64,000 nt of DNA from Arthrobacter woluwensis (GCF_030816155.1 NZ_JAUSXR010000001.1:186001-250000), one strand, 5' to 3'; numbered from the stretch's first letter, positions 1 to 9,322 are shown. The notes: generated by a model from the sequence alone, not told the origin. A program made the numbers and translations.

Positions 1-1413
1 CTGGAGCGCCAGGTCGCCGCCGTCGAACTCGATCAGCCGCTCCCTGATCTGACCGCGGCGCTCGAGGAACTCGACGAGCTCTATCTGAAGGACGCCGTCT
101 ACTTCCACGATTCCCGGTACGCCGCGCACCTCAACTGCCCGGTCGTGATCCCGGCGCTGGTCGGCGAGGCGATCCTCTCCGCCGTGAACTCCTCCCTGGA
201 CACCTGGGATCAGAGCGCGGGCGCGACGCTCATCGAGCGGCGACTGATCGACTGGACCGCGGAACGGATCGGCCTCGGCCGGGACGCCGACGGCGTGTTC
301 ACCTCCGGCGGCAGCCAGTCCAACTTCCAGGCCCTGCTCATGGCCCGCAACCACGCCGTCGCGCGCCTCCGCGCCGAGTCCGCCGAGCACCGCGAGATGC
401 GGCTGCCGCTGCTCCTGGACCGCTTGCGGATCTTCACCTCCGCGGACAGCCACTTCAGCATCCAGAAGTCGGCCGCCATGCTGGGCCTCGGCTTCGACGC
501 CGTGATCCCGGTTCCCACGACGCCGGACCACCGCCTGGACCCGGCCGCTCTCGGCGCCGCCCTCGCCGAGTCCCGGGAGGCCGGTCTGATCTCGATGGCC
601 GTGGTGGCGACGGCCGGCACCACCGACTTCGGCGCGGTGGACCCGCTGCACGAGGTCTCCGCGCTGGCGAAGGCGTATGACGCCTGGATGCACGTCGACG
701 CCGCGTACGGTGGCGGGCTGCTCGTCTCGCCGCGCCACGGCGGGCTGCTGAACGGCATCCACCTGGCGGACTCCGTGACGGTCGACTTCCACAAGACCTT
801 CTTCCAGCCCGTCAGCTCCAGCGCCGTCCTGGTCCGGGACCGCGCGATGCTCCGTCACGTGACCTACTACGCGGACTACCTCAACCCGGAGAGCGCCGCC
901 AAGGCCCAGATCCCCAATCAGGTGGACAAGAGCATCCAGACCACCCGCCGCTTCGACGCCCTCAAGCTGTGGCTCACGCTCCGCACCATGGGCGCGGATG
1001 CCATCGGGGCGCTCTTCGACGAAGCCATCGACCTCACCGCCCGCGTGGGGACCCTCCTCGATGAGGACCTCGACTTCGAACTCGCGGCCGCGCCGCAGCT
1101 CAGCACCCTGGTATTCCGTTACCGTCCCCAGGTGGGCGGCGCTCCCCTGAGTGAGGACCTCGCGGACCGCCTCAACCCCGCCATCCGCGCCGCCGTGTTC
1201 GCCTCAGGTGAGGCCGTGGTGGCCGGGACGACCGTACACGGGCGTCACCACCTCAAATTCACGCTCCTGAACGCCGAGACGCGCCTCAGTGACATCCAGG
1301 ACATCATCGAACTCCTGCGCCGCACTGGCGCGGACCTCCTCGCCGCCCGGATCGCCCCGCGCGACGCCGCCTCTCCTTTCACCTCTTCAGACCAGAAGGA
1401 CCTCTCCGCATGA
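1..1413 (+). CDS. desA: PLP-dependent amino-acid decarboxylase, DesA-like (5' end missing)
   Basis: Group II PLP-dependent decarboxylase, expected to convert lysine to cadaverine (or a related diamine) for hydroxamate siderophore synthesis. The reading frame is open from base 1 and already encodes family sequence ([14 protein letters not shown]) upstream of the first possible in-frame start, a GTG at 145, so the gene is truncated by the window edge and does not start at 145. The PLP lysine lies in DFHKTFFQP near base 790; GGSQSNFQA and HVDAAYGGG are typical cofactor-pocket motifs. The stop overlaps the next start by 4 bp (ATGA), indicating translational coupling in a four-gene operon. Diaminobutyrate as substrate cannot be excluded from sequence. 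Confidence 0.92.
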   Translation: MERQVAAVELDQPLPDLTAALEELDELYLKDAVYFHDSRYAAHLNCPVVIPALVGEAILSAVNSSLDTWDQSAGATLIERRLIDWTAERIGLGRDADGVFTSGGSQSNFQALLMARNHAVARLRAESAEHREMRLPLLLDRLRIFTSADSHFSIQKSAAMLGLGFDAVIPVPTTPDHRLDPAALGAALAESREAGLISMAVVATAGTTDFGAVDPLHEVSALAKAYDAWMHVDAAYGGGLLVSPRHGGLLNGIHLADSVTVDFHKTFFQPVSSSAVLVRDRAMLRHVTYYADYLNPESAAKAQIPNQVDKSIQTTRRFDALKLWLTLRTMGADAIGALFDEAIDLTARVGTLLDEDLDFELAAAPQLSTLVFRYRPQVGGAPLSEDLADRLNPAIRAAVFASGEAVVAGTTVHGRHHLKFTLLNAETRLSDIQDIIELLRRTGADLLAARIAPRDAASPFTSSDQKDLSA

Positions 1414-2798
1414 CCATCACCGAGAACACCGCAGACGGCCGCATCCACGACATGGTGGGCATCGGCCTCGGCCCGTTCAACCTGGGACTCGCCGCGCTGA
1501 GCGAGCCGCTGGACGGCCTGGACCACCTTTTCCTGGAACGCCGGGAGAGCTTCGACTGGCACCCCGGGATGATGCTCGAACCGGCCCACCTCCAGGTGCC
1601 GTTCATGGCGGACCTCGTCACGCTCGCCGACCCGACCTCGCCCTACTCCTTCCTGAACTTCCTCAAGCAGACCGGCCGCCTCTACCGCTTCTACATCCGG
1701 GAGAACTTCTACCCGTTGCGCGCCGAGTTCAACCAGTACTGCCAGTGGGTGGCCGGGCAGCTCGACTCCATCCGTTTCAGCACGGATGTGCTGAATACCA
1801 GCTACGACGACGGCGTCTACACCCTCACCGTTCAGGGTCCCCAGGGCACGGAGCAGGTCCGGACGCGGCGCCTCGTGCTGGGCACCGGCACCACCCCGGG
1901 CGTCCCGGAAGCAGGCCGCGGGGTGCTCGACGCCGGCGGCCCGGCCCTGCACAACGCGGAGTACCTCCAGCGGAAGGAGGAGCTCCAGGCGCGGCGGAGC
2001 ATCACCGTCGTCGGGAGCGGACAGAGCGCCGCCGAGGTGTATCTGGACCTTCTACAGGAGATCGACGTGCATGATTACCAGCTCAGCTGGGTGACGCGCA
2101 GCGGCCGCTTCTTCCCGCTCGAATACACCAAACTGACCCTGGAGATGACGTCCCCCGAGTACGTCGACTACTTCCACGGACTGCCCGCGGAGCAGCGCGA
2201 CCACCTGATCGCGCACCAGAAGAACCTCTACAAGGGCATCGACTCGGAGCTCATCAACGAGATCTACGACCTGCTCTATGCGAAGAGCCTGAACGGCATG
2301 GTGGACACCCGGCTCTTCACCCACTCCGAGCTGCTGGACGCTGCGTGGGACGCGGACGCCGGCACCCACACGCTCACCTTCCGCCACGCCGAACAGGGCG
2401 GGGAGTTCACGCTCGAGTCCGAGGCCGTGGTCTTCGCGACGGGGTACTCCTACCAGGAACCGGCGTTCCTGACGGGCATCGCGGACCGGATCCGGCGCGA
2501 CGAGCTCGGACGCTTCGACGTGGACCGGCAGTACGGCATCGGCGTCGAGCCGGGGGAGATCTTCGTCCAGAACGCCGAGCTGCACACCCACGGCTTCGTC
2601 ACCCCGGACCTCGGCATGGCCGCGTACCGCAACTCGTGCATCCTGCGGGAGATCCTCGGCACTGAGGTGTACCCGGTGGAGCGGAGCATCGCCTTCCAGC
2701 ACTTCGGCGTCCCGGCGGCGGAGCGTGTGGAAGCGGCGGAGCGCGCGGAGTCTGCGGAAGCCAGCGAGCCCACCGAGTCCCTGGCGGTGACGGCATGA
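1410..2798 (+). CDS. desB: L-lysine/diamine N6-monooxygenase, DesB-like
   Basis: FAD- and NADPH-dependent N-hydroxylase of the IucD/SidA/DesB family, 462 aa, predicted to hydroxylate the free amine of cadaverine or lysine before acylation. The FAD-binding [13 protein letters not shown] motif is near residue 15, the NADPH-binding [11 protein letters not shown] near 196, and the C-terminal ATGY motif near 343. The start ATG overlaps the decarboxylase stop by 4 bp and the stop overlaps the acyltransferase start by 4 bp. The last ~35 residues are an Ala/Glu-rich low-complexity tail ([18 protein letters not shown]) unlikely to be catalytic. Confidence 0.93.
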   Translation: MTITENTADGRIHDMVGIGLGPFNLGLAALSEPLDGLDHLFLERRESFDWHPGMMLEPAHLQVPFMADLVTLADPTSPYSFLNFLKQTGRLYRFYIRENFYPLRAEFNQYCQWVAGQLDSIRFSTDVLNTSYDDGVYTLTVQGPQGTEQVRTRRLVLGTGTTPGVPEAGRGVLDAGGPALHNAEYLQRKEELQARRSITVVGSGQSAAEVYLDLLQEIDVHDYQLSWVTRSGRFFPLEYTKLTLEMTSPEYVDYFHGLPAEQRDHLIAHQKNLYKGIDSELINEIYDLLYAKSLNGMVDTRLFTHSELLDAAWDADAGTHTLTFRHAEQGGEFTLESEAVVFATGYSYQEPAFLTGIADRIRRDELGRFDVDRQYGIGVEPGEIFVQNAELHTHGFVTPDLGMAAYRNSCILREILGTEVYPVERSIAFQHFGVPAAERVEAAERAESAEASEPTESLAVTA

Positions 2799-3379
2799 AC
2801 CACGCCTTCCGCCCCGTCGACCCCGCCGCCGACGCGGAGCTGCTGCATGGCTGGGTCACGCAGCCCTACGCCCGGTTCTGGGGGATGCTCGCGGCGTCCG
2901 TCGAGGACGTGCGGGAGGAGTACGACGGCCTGGCCGCGACCGGTCATCACGAGGCGTTCCTGGGTCTCCGGGACGGCGTTCCGGAATTCCTGGTCGAGCG
3001 GTACCGGCCGGCCGAATCGCCGCTCAACGCGGTCTACCAGGTGCAGCCCGGCGACGTCGGCATGCACCTGCTCGTGGCGCCGCCGTCGTCGTCCGGAACC
3101 ATCCCCGGCTTCACCCTCGATGTGATGCAGTCCGTCATGGCCTGGCTGTTCGAACACACGGGGGCCGAGCGCGTCGTCGTCGAACCCGATGTGCGCAACC
3201 ACAAGATCCACGTCCTCAACGAACGGGTCGGCTTCCACGCGCATTCCGTCGTGACGCTGCCCCCGGTCGATCCCGCCGAAAGCACCAAGGAGGCCCTGCT
3301 GAGCTTCTGCACGCGGGACGACTTCCTCGCCACCCTCACCCCGCTCGCCACCCCCGCCACCGAAGGAGCCTCCGCATGA
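2795..3379 (+). CDS. desC: siderophore acyltransferase, GNAT fold, DesC/IucB-like
   Basis: N-acyltransferase of 194 aa that would acetylate or succinylate the N-hydroxylated diamine, giving the hydroxamic acid monomer. The C-terminal half carries the conserved [20 protein letters not shown] region of the IucB/RhbD/DesC branch of GNAT enzymes, and [17 protein letters not shown] matches the central strand. The gene sits between the hydroxylase and the NIS synthetase with 4-bp ATGA overlaps on both sides, the order of desABCD in Streptomyces and Arthrobacter. Which acyl donor is used cannot be told from sequence. Confidence 0.9.
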   Translation: MNHAFRPVDPAADAELLHGWVTQPYARFWGMLAASVEDVREEYDGLAATGHHEAFLGLRDGVPEFLVERYRPAESPLNAVYQVQPGDVGMHLLVAPPSSSGTIPGFTLDVMQSVMAWLFEHTGAERVVVEPDVRNHKIHVLNERVGFHAHSVVTLPPVDPAESTKEALLSFCTRDDFLATLTPLATPATEGASA

Positions 3380-5295
3380 CCTCCACCGCCCTTGTTCAGG
3401 AAAGCAGCGCTCAGGAAAGCCACGCTCAGGAAAGCAGCGCTCAGGAAAGCCGCGAGCCCGCCGCTCCGGGCCAGGAAGCCGGTGGAGTGGCCCACCTGGA
3501 ACCGGCTCGGTGGGCGGTGGCCAACCGCCACCTGGTCCGGAAGGCACTCGCCGAGTTCTCGCACGAGCGGCTCTTCGTCCCCGAGCGCACCGGTCACGGC
3601 ACGGACGGCCGCGGCGCCTACCGCCTCCTGAGCGACGACGGCGGCACCGAGTACCGCTTCGAGGCCACCCTCCGCGGGCTGGACCACTGGAGCATCCCGG
3701 CCGCGTCGATCTTCCGCCACCGCGCGGGCCAGGACGAGGAACTCCCGCTCGACGCGCTGGACTTCATCGCGGAGTTCCAGACCAGCCTGACGATCCGGCT
3801 GGAACAACTGCCGGTCTATCTGGAGGAGATCAGCAGCACCCTGTCCGGCCATGCTTACAAGCAGGGCCACGGCGTCCCGTCCGGTCTGCTGGCGCGAGGG
3901 GTGACGGGCGGCTCCGACGTCGCTCAGGACTTCCAGGCCATCGAACGGGGCATGACGGAGGGGCACCCGTGCTTCGTGGCCAACAACGGCCGGCTCGGCT
4001 TCGGAATCTCGGATTATCACGCGTTCGCCCCGGAGACCGGAGCCCCGGTGCGGCTGCGCTGGATCGCCGTGCACCGCAGCCGCGCCGTGTTCAGCGCGGA
4101 GGAGGGCCTGGACTACCGCCGGCACCTGACCGACGAACTCGGGTACGACGCCGTGGCGTTCTTCGACGCGGAGCTGTCCGCCGCGGGACTGGATCCGGAG
4201 GACTACTTCTACATGCCGGTGCATCCGTGGCAGTGGGAGCACAAGATCACGGTGACGTTCGCCGCCGAGATCGCTCAGCAGCGGATTGTGCTGCTGGGCA
4301 CGGGCACCGACTCGTACCAGGCACAGCAGTCCATCCGTACCTTCTTCAACGTCTCCGCCCCAGGGAAGAGCTACGTGAAGACGGCGATGTCCGTGGTGAA
4401 CATGGGCTTCATGCGCGGGCTTTCCCCGCAGTACATGAAGGCCACGCCGGCCATCAACGACTGGCTGGAGGAACTGATCGGCCAGGACGCCGAACTCCAG
4501 CGCCACGGCCTGGCCCTGATCAAGGAGAAGGCAGCGCTCGGCTATCACAACCACTACTACGAGGCGGCGTCCGCGAAGGGCTCTCCATACCGAAAGATGC
4601 TGTCCGCGCTCTGGAGGGAGAGCCCGATCCATCTCCTGCAGGACGGCCAGCAGCTGGCGACCATGGCGTCGCTGCTGCACGTGGACCAGGAGGGCAAGCC
4701 GTTCGTCTCGGCACTCATCGAGCGCTCGGGGCTGGCTCCGGAGGTCTGGCTGCGCCGGTACTTCGACGCCTATCTGGTGCCGCTGGCGCACTGCCTCTTC
4801 GCCTACGAGCTGGCCTTCATGCCGCACGGCGAGAACGTGATCCTCGTGCTGGAGGACGGTGTGCCCGTCCGAGCGATCATGAAGGACATCGCCGAGGAGA
4901 TCGTTCTGATGGGCGACCGGGTGGAGGTCCCCGAGGACGTGGCCCGCATCAAGGCGCCCATCCCCGAGGACGAGAAGGCCGCGGCGATCTTCACCGACGT
5001 CTTTGACTGCATCTTCCGGTTCCTGGCCGCACAGCTCGCGGAGGACGGAGTGCTGGAGGAGGAGGCCTTCTGGCGGACCGCGGCCGAGGCCCTGCACGAG
5101 TACCAGGCCCGGCATCCGGAGCTGGCGGAGCAGTTCGCGGCGCACGACTTGTTCGTGGAGGAGTTCGAACTCTCCTGCCTGAACCGCCTCCAGCTGCGGA
5201 ACAACCAGCACATGCTGGACCTGGACGACCCGTCCGGTGGCCTGCAGAAGGCCGGGATGCTCAGGAATCCGCTCGCGGCGTTCCGGGACCGCTGA
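3376..5295 (+). CDS. desD: NRPS-independent siderophore (NIS) synthetase, IucA/IucC family, DesD-like
   Basis: ATP-dependent synthetase of 639 aa that would oligomerise and macrocyclise hydroxamate monomers into a desferrioxamine-type siderophore. Family motifs are clear: GHPCFVANNGRLGFG near residue 196, MPVHPWQWEHK near 280, KTAMSVVNMGFMRGLSP near 335 and the FERR-like C-terminal domain with ELSCLNRLQLRNNQ. The N-terminus is unusual: before family homology begins (AHLEPARW) there are four tandem 5-residue units of the type AQES[SH], encoded by a 15-bp repeat at 3397-3456. The start ATG overlaps the desC stop. A hairpin at 5304-5332 probably ends the operon. Confidence 0.94.
   Translation: MTSTALVQESSAQESHAQESSAQESREPAAPGQEAGGVAHLEPARWAVANRHLVRKALAEFSHERLFVPERTGHGTDGRGAYRLLSDDGGTEYRFEATLRGLDHWSIPAASIFRHRAGQDEELPLDALDFIAEFQTSLTIRLEQLPVYLEEISSTLSGHAYKQGHGVPSGLLARGVTGGSDVAQDFQAIERGMTEGHPCFVANNGRLGFGISDYHAFAPETGAPVRLRWIAVHRSRAVFSAEEGLDYRRHLTDELGYDAVAFFDAELSAAGLDPEDYFYMPVHPWQWEHKITVTFAAEIAQQRIVLLGTGTDSYQAQQSIRTFFNVSAPGKSYVKTAMSVVNMGFMRGLSPQYMKATPAINDWLEELIGQDAELQRHGLALIKEKAALGYHNHYYEAASAKGSPYRKMLSALWRESPIHLLQDGQQLATMASLLHVDQEGKPFVSALIERSGLAPEVWLRRYFDAYLVPLAHCLFAYELAFMPHGENVILVLEDGVPVRAIMKDIAEEIVLMGDRVEVPEDVARIKAPIPEDEKAAAIFTDVFDCIFRFLAAQLAEDGVLEEEAFWRTAAEALHEYQARHPELAEQFAAHDLFVEEFELSCLNRLQLRNNQHMLDLDDPSGGLQKAGMLRNPLAAFRDR
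3397..3456 (+). repeat. 15-bp tandem repeat inside the NIS synthetase N-terminus
   Basis: Four direct units of period 15, starting caggaaagcagcgct, encode QESSA/QESHA/QESSA/QESRE. Units 1 and 3 are identical; unit 2 differs at two bases and unit 4 is diverged at its end. The repeat is in frame, so unit gain or loss would only change the length of a disordered N-terminal tail. Confidence 0.9.
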
Positions 5296-5303
5296 CGCCT
5301 GGT

Positions 5304-5332
5304 GGTTGCCGTTCCGCCGCGGGGCGGCAACC
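5304..5332 (+). terminator. hairpin after the siderophore operon
   Basis: Inverted repeat ggttgccg / cggcaacc (8 bp) with a 13-nt loop that can itself fold (ccgc/gcgg). It begins 9 bp after the desD stop. There is no T-tract, so it may act as a factor-dependent terminator or RNA-stabilising hairpin. Confidence 0.45.
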
Positions 5333-5361
5333 CCGCAGGCCCGCCAGGGGATTCCGAGGGT

Positions 5362-5367
5362 TACCCT
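5362..5367 (+). promoter_or_regulatory. -10 box TACCCT for a leaderless transcript
   Basis: TACCCT is followed by exactly 6 nt and then the ATG of the dehydrogenase at 5374, so transcription starting 7 nt after the box would begin at the start codon. No Shine-Dalgarno sequence precedes that ATG. Confidence 0.5.
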
Positions 5368-5373
5368 GGGGTC

Positions 5374-6156
5374 ATGACGGCACGAGCGGACGCTTACACG
5401 GCCCTGGTCACGGGCGCCTCGGCGGGGCTGGGCGCGGAATTCGCGCGTCAGCTCGCCGAGGAGGGCCACCACCTCATCCTCGTGGCGCGCGACGCCGGAC
5501 GGCTCGCCACGGCGGCCGGCCGCCTCGAGCGGGACTACGGCGTGACCGTGGAGGTGCTGCCCGCGGACCTGACCGACGACGCCGGGGTGGCCGCCGTCGT
5601 CGCGCGTCTGCGGGACGCTTCCCGGCCGGTCGATGTGCTCGTGAACAACGCGGGCATCGGACTCCAGAAGCCCTTCGATGAGAACCCGGTCGAGGACGAG
5701 CTGAACCACCTGCGGCTCCATGTGCAGACCACGCTGGAGCTCTGTCACGCGGCGCTGCAGGAGATGCTGCCACGCGGCACGGGCCGGATCATCAATGTGG
5801 CCAGCGTCGCGGCCTTCGCGACCCGTGGCACGTACGGGGCGGCCAAGGCCTGGGAACTGAGCTTCAGCCGCTGGGCGAACGTGAACTACGGACCGGCCGG
5901 AGTGAAGGTCACCGCGCTGTGTCCGGGCTTCACGCATACCGAGTTCCATCAGCGCATGGGCATCGACAAGGCGGCCATGCCCCGCTGGATGTGGCTCGAC
6001 GCCCGACGGGTGGTGCGGGACGGCCTGGCCGGCAACGCCCGCGGCAAGGCCGTGTCGATTCCGAGTCTCCGGTACAAGGCCGTGGTGGCCGCGACGAGGC
6101 TCCTGCCCGCCCGCTTCGCGCGAGGTCCGGCACGGAGGCCGCTGGACCAGCCCTGA
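5374..6156 (+). CDS. SDR-family NAD(P)-dependent oxidoreductase
   Basis: Classical short-chain dehydrogenase of 260 aa. The Rossmann TGASAGLGAEFA motif follows the N-terminus, NNAGIG is central, and the catalytic Ser ... YGAAK (Tyr-x3-Lys) is present near residue 150. I chose the ATG at 5374: an earlier GTG at 5302 would add 24 residues unlike the family, and 5374 sits 7 nt after a -10 box. Substrate is unknown. It is followed by an inverted repeat and then the convergent MFS gene. Confidence 0.85.
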   Translation: MTARADAYTALVTGASAGLGAEFARQLAEEGHHLILVARDAGRLATAAGRLERDYGVTVEVLPADLTDDAGVAAVVARLRDASRPVDVLVNNAGIGLQKPFDENPVEDELNHLRLHVQTTLELCHAALQEMLPRGTGRIINVASVAAFATRGTYGAAKAWELSFSRWANVNYGPAGVKVTALCPGFTHTEFHQRMGIDKAAMPRWMWLDARRVVRDGLAGNARGKAVSIPSLRYKAVVAATRLLPARFARGPARRPLDQP

Positions 6157-6181
6157 AAACACCCTCCAGCCCTTAAAGCAC

Positions 6182-6253
6182 CATCGACTGCTCCATACGA
6201 TGCCGTTCCGACGCCCATCCGGGCATTTCAGGCATCGTATGGAGCAGTCGATG
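6182..6253. repeat. inverted repeat family A, copy 1
   Basis: Two perfect 23-bp arms (6182-6204 and 6231-6253) beginning CATCGACTGCTCCATACGAT, separated by 26 nt that hold a small internal hairpin (gccc-atcc-gggc). It fills the gap between the convergent dehydrogenase and MFS genes. Three more copies occur in this window (26105-26180, 53757-53826, 54850-54921). It may act as a bidirectional terminator or be a REP/MITE-like element; there is no T-run. Confidence 0.9.
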
Positions 6254-6263
6254 AGGGGGTGGG

Positions 6264-7889
6264 CTACTTTCCGGCGCCGGCCAGCGGACGGTCCTCGAAG
6301 GGGAGGGAGTCCAGATCCAGCAGCGGGTTCTCCTCCTGGGTGGCCACGAGCTCGCGGGCCTCCTCTTCGGTGGCCACGCTCGGCATGGAGCCGGGCAGGG
6401 GGCGACGTGCCGATTCCGGCAGGAAGTAGATCGCGATGCCGCCGATCACCGAGGTGATCATCAGGTAGTACGCGGGCATCATGTCGTTGCCCGTGGCCTC
6501 GATCAGAGCCGCCACGATGAACGGCGTGGTGCCGCCGAAGATCGCCATGGAGAAGTTGTAGGCGATGCCCATGCCGCCGTAGCGGCTCGACGTCGGGAAT
6601 AGGGCCGGGAGCGCCGACGCCAGGTTCGCCACGTAGAACGTCACGGGGAACGCGACCAGCGCGAGGCCCAGCATGGTGGACCAGATCTCACCGACGCCGA
6701 TCAGCATGAAGGCGGGGATCGAGAGCACGATGGTGCTGCCCGCGCCGACCCACAGGACCGGACGGCGGCCCACCCGGTCGGACAGGCGGCCGGTCAGCGG
6801 GATGCAGGCGGCCATGATCACCAGGACCGGGATGGTCAGCAACGTGCCGTGGATGGGGTCGTAGCCCATGGGGCCCGTCAAGTAGGTCGGCATGTAGGAC
6901 GTCAGGGCGTAGCCGACGGTGTTGGCCGCGGCGGCGAGGATCATCGCGAGGATGATCTGACGCCAGTAGGTCTTCACCAGCGTGATGGGACCGGTGTTCG
7001 TGGACGGGTCCTTCTCCGTGGCGCTGCTGACCTTGGCCTCCTGCGCGTCCAGGGTGGCCTGGAACTGAGGGGATTCCTCGATCTTGGACCGGAAATAGAT
7101 GGCGATAAGACCGAGCGGTCCGGCCAGCAGGAACGGGATACGCCAGCCCCACTCCTCCATCGCCGATTGGCCGAGGGTGAGCTGGAGGACCGAGACCAGG
7201 GCGGCGCCGATGGCGAAGCCCAGGTAGGAGCCCATGTCCAGGAAGCTGGCGAAGTAGCCGCGCTTCTTGTCCGGGGCGTACTCGGAGACGAAGGTGGTGG
7301 CGCCGGCGTACTCGCCACCAGTGGAGAAGCCCTGGACTAGCTTCAGAACGACCAGCAGGACCGCGGCCCAGATGCCGATCTGGGCGTACGTGGGCAACAG
7401 GCCGACGGCGAAGGTGCTGGCGGCCATGATCATCAGAGTTGCGGCCAGGACGCGTTGGCGGCCGACCTTGTCACCGAGCCAGCCACAGACGATCCCGCCC
7501 AGCGGACGGGCGATGAAGGTGGCGGCGAAGGTGCCCAGAAGGAAAAGGGTCTGGACCGACGGGTCCGCTTCCGGGAGGAACGCGGGACCCATGGTGGTCA
7601 CGAGATAGCCGAACACGCCGACGTCGTACCATTCCATGGTGTTGCCGACGATCGTGCCGCCGATGGCCTTCTTCAGCATCGGTTTGTTGACGACGTTGAC
7701 GTCGGAGACCTTCAGCCGGTAGCTGGGAAGACGGAACTTGCGGGCGGGCCCCCCAGGGCGCCTCGGTGCGGCAGCGGGGACGACGGTGTCGGTGCCGCCG
7801 GCAAAGGCCGAGCGGGCGCCGTGGGCGTCCTCGATGGGTCGGTCACCAGGGGCCGTCACGGTCTTCTGTGAGTCTGGGTCTGTGGGCAT
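6264..7889 (-). CDS. MFS transporter, metabolite:H+ symporter (ProP/MHS) type
   Basis: Membrane transporter of 541 aa with about 12 hydrophobic segments. The MHS signature is clear: GNTMEWYDVGVFGYL in TM1, ARPLGGIVCGWLGDKVGRQR in loop 2-3, and a repeat of that loop (GRLSDRVGRRP). Likely substrates of the family are proline, betaine or dicarboxylates. I chose the ATG at 7889: it has an AAGGAG ribosome site 9 nt upstream and starts a ~75-residue hydrophilic, Ala/Pro-rich cytoplasmic tail, whereas the open frame continuing to 8072 has no such signal. It diverges from the Asp23 operon. Confidence 0.88.
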   Translation of the reverse strand: MPTDPDSQKTVTAPGDRPIEDAHGARSAFAGGTDTVVPAAAPRRPGGPARKFRLPSYRLKVSDVNVVNKPMLKKAIGGTIVGNTMEWYDVGVFGYLVTTMGPAFLPEADPSVQTLFLLGTFAATFIARPLGGIVCGWLGDKVGRQRVLAATLMIMAASTFAVGLLPTYAQIGIWAAVLLVVLKLVQGFSTGGEYAGATTFVSEYAPDKKRGYFASFLDMGSYLGFAIGAALVSVLQLTLGQSAMEEWGWRIPFLLAGPLGLIAIYFRSKIEESPQFQATLDAQEAKVSSATEKDPSTNTGPITLVKTYWRQIILAMILAAAANTVGYALTSYMPTYLTGPMGYDPIHGTLLTIPVLVIMAACIPLTGRLSDRVGRRPVLWVGAGSTIVLSIPAFMLIGVGEIWSTMLGLALVAFPVTFYVANLASALPALFPTSSRYGGMGIAYNFSMAIFGGTTPFIVAALIEATGNDMMPAYYLMITSVIGGIAIYFLPESARRPLPGSMPSVATEEEARELVATQEENPLLDLDSLPFEDRPLAGAGK

Positions 7890-8259
7890 TTGGGCTTCTC
7901 CTTGAGGGAGGTCATTTGCTTGCGACTTGCACTTCTGTGCGGGGTCCAGCCCCGCGATGACGTTCAAGTTTAGTCCCGTTGACGCAATTTGATGGAATCG
8001 GGGGCGCTCAAGACGCCTTCTGTGATGCGGTATGACTGCTGTGAAGACCCCGGGATTCCGCGGTTTTTCCACGCTCCTGAAGAAATCCTGGGAGCCTCGT
8101 CACACCGTGCCGGAAACACCGGTTCCGGGGCCGCTCCGGCAGGGCGGGCTCCCCACGTCCGCTAGTACGCGTACTAGCGCCTAGTACGCTCCCCGAACTC
8201 GCTTCGCTCGTCCGGGGCCCCTCGCGTACTAGGCTTGGGGCCAAGGGAAAGGGAGCACA
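7890..8259. other. divergent intergenic region upstream of the MFS and Asp23 genes
   Basis: 370 bp without a convincing gene. A possible -10 (TAAACT, minus strand, 7967-7972) could serve the MFS gene. The right end holds stacked palindromes built from CTAGTACGC half-sites, and TAGGCT at 8230-8235 is a plausible -10 for the Asp23 operon, overlapping the last half-site. Small open frames here have no ribosome site and no recognisable product. Confidence 0.5.
8161..8234. promoter_or_regulatory. stacked CTAGTACGC palindromes upstream of the Asp23 operon
   Basis: A perfect 18-bp palindrome, GCTAGTACGCGTACTAGC, occupies 8161-8178. Immediately after it, GCCTAGTACGC (8179-8189) is inverted as GCGTACTAGGC (8224-8234), enclosing a GC-rich stem (cccc.../...gggg). 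Four copies of the same half-site therefore lie 26-99 bp upstream of the GTG start. The last overlaps the presumed -10, as expected of a repressor-controlled promoter, though a folded RNA leader is an alternative. Confidence 0.6.
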
Positions 8260-8739
8260 GTGGACTCTGAATTCGAGCAGCACACAGCAGGCGGACGGAC
8301 CGTGATCTCTGATTCAGCGGTGGCCAAGGTCGCCGGCCTCGCGGCACGCGCCGTCGCGGGTGTCCATGCCCTCGGCACCGGAAGCACGCCCCGCGCGCTG
8401 GGCGCCATCCGTGACGCCGTCGGCAATCCGGATCACGTCCCCGGCGTGCGCGCCGAAGTCGGTGAGACCCAGGTGGCGGTGGATCTCACCCTGGTGGCCG
8501 AGTTCGGCTACCGCTTCCACGACATCGCCAACGCCGTCCGCGCCGCCGTCTACCAGGCGGTGGAGGACCTCGTGGGCATGGACGTGATCGAAGTGAACAT
8601 CGAGATCAACGATGTCCAGCTGCCCGGCACCAAGCAGGAGAACCGCACCGCCCGTGGCTCAGCCGCCCCGACCCCGCAGGAGCTCGAGCAGGGGACCGGG
8701 CCGGACGCCGTCGTCGTCGAAGGAAAGCGAGTCCCATGA
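8260..8739 (+). CDS. Asp23/Gls24 family envelope stress protein
   Basis: 159-aa soluble protein of the Asp23/Gls24 (DUF322) family, a membrane-proximal protein linked to cell-envelope and alkaline stress in Gram-positives. Typical features are ISDSAVAKVAGLAARAVAGV at the N-terminus and VDLTLVAEFGYRFHDIANAV followed by AVEDLVGMDVIEVNIEI. The start is a GTG preceded by GGGAG at 6 nt. It opens a five-gene operon with overlapping starts, all of envelope-stress type. Confidence 0.9.
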   Translation: MDSEFEQHTAGGRTVISDSAVAKVAGLAARAVAGVHALGTGSTPRALGAIRDAVGNPDHVPGVRAEVGETQVAVDLTLVAEFGYRFHDIANAVRAAVYQAVEDLVGMDVIEVNIEINDVQLPGTKQENRTARGSAAPTPQELEQGTGPDAVVVEGKRVP

Positions 8740-8927
8740 ACCACACCCTGAGCGGTATCGCCATCGGAGCCTTCCTGGCCTTCATGTCCTTCCAGTTCGG
8801 CTGGTGGGGCTTCCTGGTCTCCCTCATCTTCATGGCCGTCGGCGCCATCCTGGGCCGCGCGGCCGAAGGCCGGATCGACCTCCGCCGGGTTCTGGACGCC
8901 CTGACGGGACGGCGCTCCTCCTCATGA
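8736..8927 (+). CDS. DUF2273-like small membrane protein
   Basis: 63-aa protein, almost entirely two hydrophobic stretches (LSGIAIGAFLAFMSF and GWWGFLVSLIFMAVGAIL) followed by a basic tail. Small DUF2273 proteins accompany asp23 and amaP genes and probably anchor or scaffold the Asp23 complex at the membrane. The start overlaps the preceding stop by 4 bp and its own stop overlaps the next start. Confidence 0.82.
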   Translation: MNHTLSGIAIGAFLAFMSFQFGWWGFLVSLIFMAVGAILGRAAEGRIDLRRVLDALTGRRSSS

Positions 8928-9316
8928 CCGACGCCGCCGTGGCACCGGCAGGGACCCCCGCACCGCAGGAGCGCGTCCTGGCCGGTCACAACCGATTCAG
9001 CACGCAGGCGCTCACCAGCCTGGCGAAAGCGGCCTGTGCCGAAGCCCTGGACGTCCCGGCGCAGGACGTGCGCGTCGAATGGCGCGACGACGACGGTCTC
9101 CTCGCCTTGAGCGTGGTGAGCCCCGTGAGCATCCCCGCGCTGGGTGACGTGGTCCGGGATGCCTCGGTGCTGGCCGGCGGCAGTGTCTGGGACCGCGCCG
9201 TCAACGCCAAATCGGCCATCCGGGCACGGGTGATGCAATTGAGCGGCTCCGAGCTGAGCCGCGTGGACGTCCGGATCTCCGGCGTGGTGCTCCGCACCGC
9301 GGGAAGGGTCAGGTGA
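8924..9316 (+). CDS. Asp23/Gls24-related protein
   Basis: 130-aa soluble protein. It lacks a strong Asp23 signature but keeps the same alternating pattern (TQALTSLAKAACAEAL, ALSVVSPVSIPALG, SRVDVRISGVVL) and the same operon position as the second Asp23-like gene of actinobacterial clusters. The ATG at 8924 overlaps the previous stop by 4 bp; upstream extension of the frame runs antiparallel in sense to two good genes and is rejected. Confidence 0.7.
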   Translation: MTDAAVAPAGTPAPQERVLAGHNRFSTQALTSLAKAACAEALDVPAQDVRVEWRDDDGLLALSVVSPVSIPALGDVVRDASVLAGGSVWDRAVNAKSAIRARVMQLSGSELSRVDVRISGVVLRTAGRVR

Positions 9317-9322
9317 GCGAGC

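Noticed and set aside
145..147. GTG at 145 as start of the first gene
   Set aside because: The frame upstream is open to base 1 and encodes conserved decarboxylase sequence, so the gene begins outside the window.
3034..6162. 1042-aa open frame antisense to the siderophore operon
   Set aside because: It is Arg/Gly/His-rich, covers four clear sense genes, and has no ribosome site; long antisense frames are expected at this GC content.
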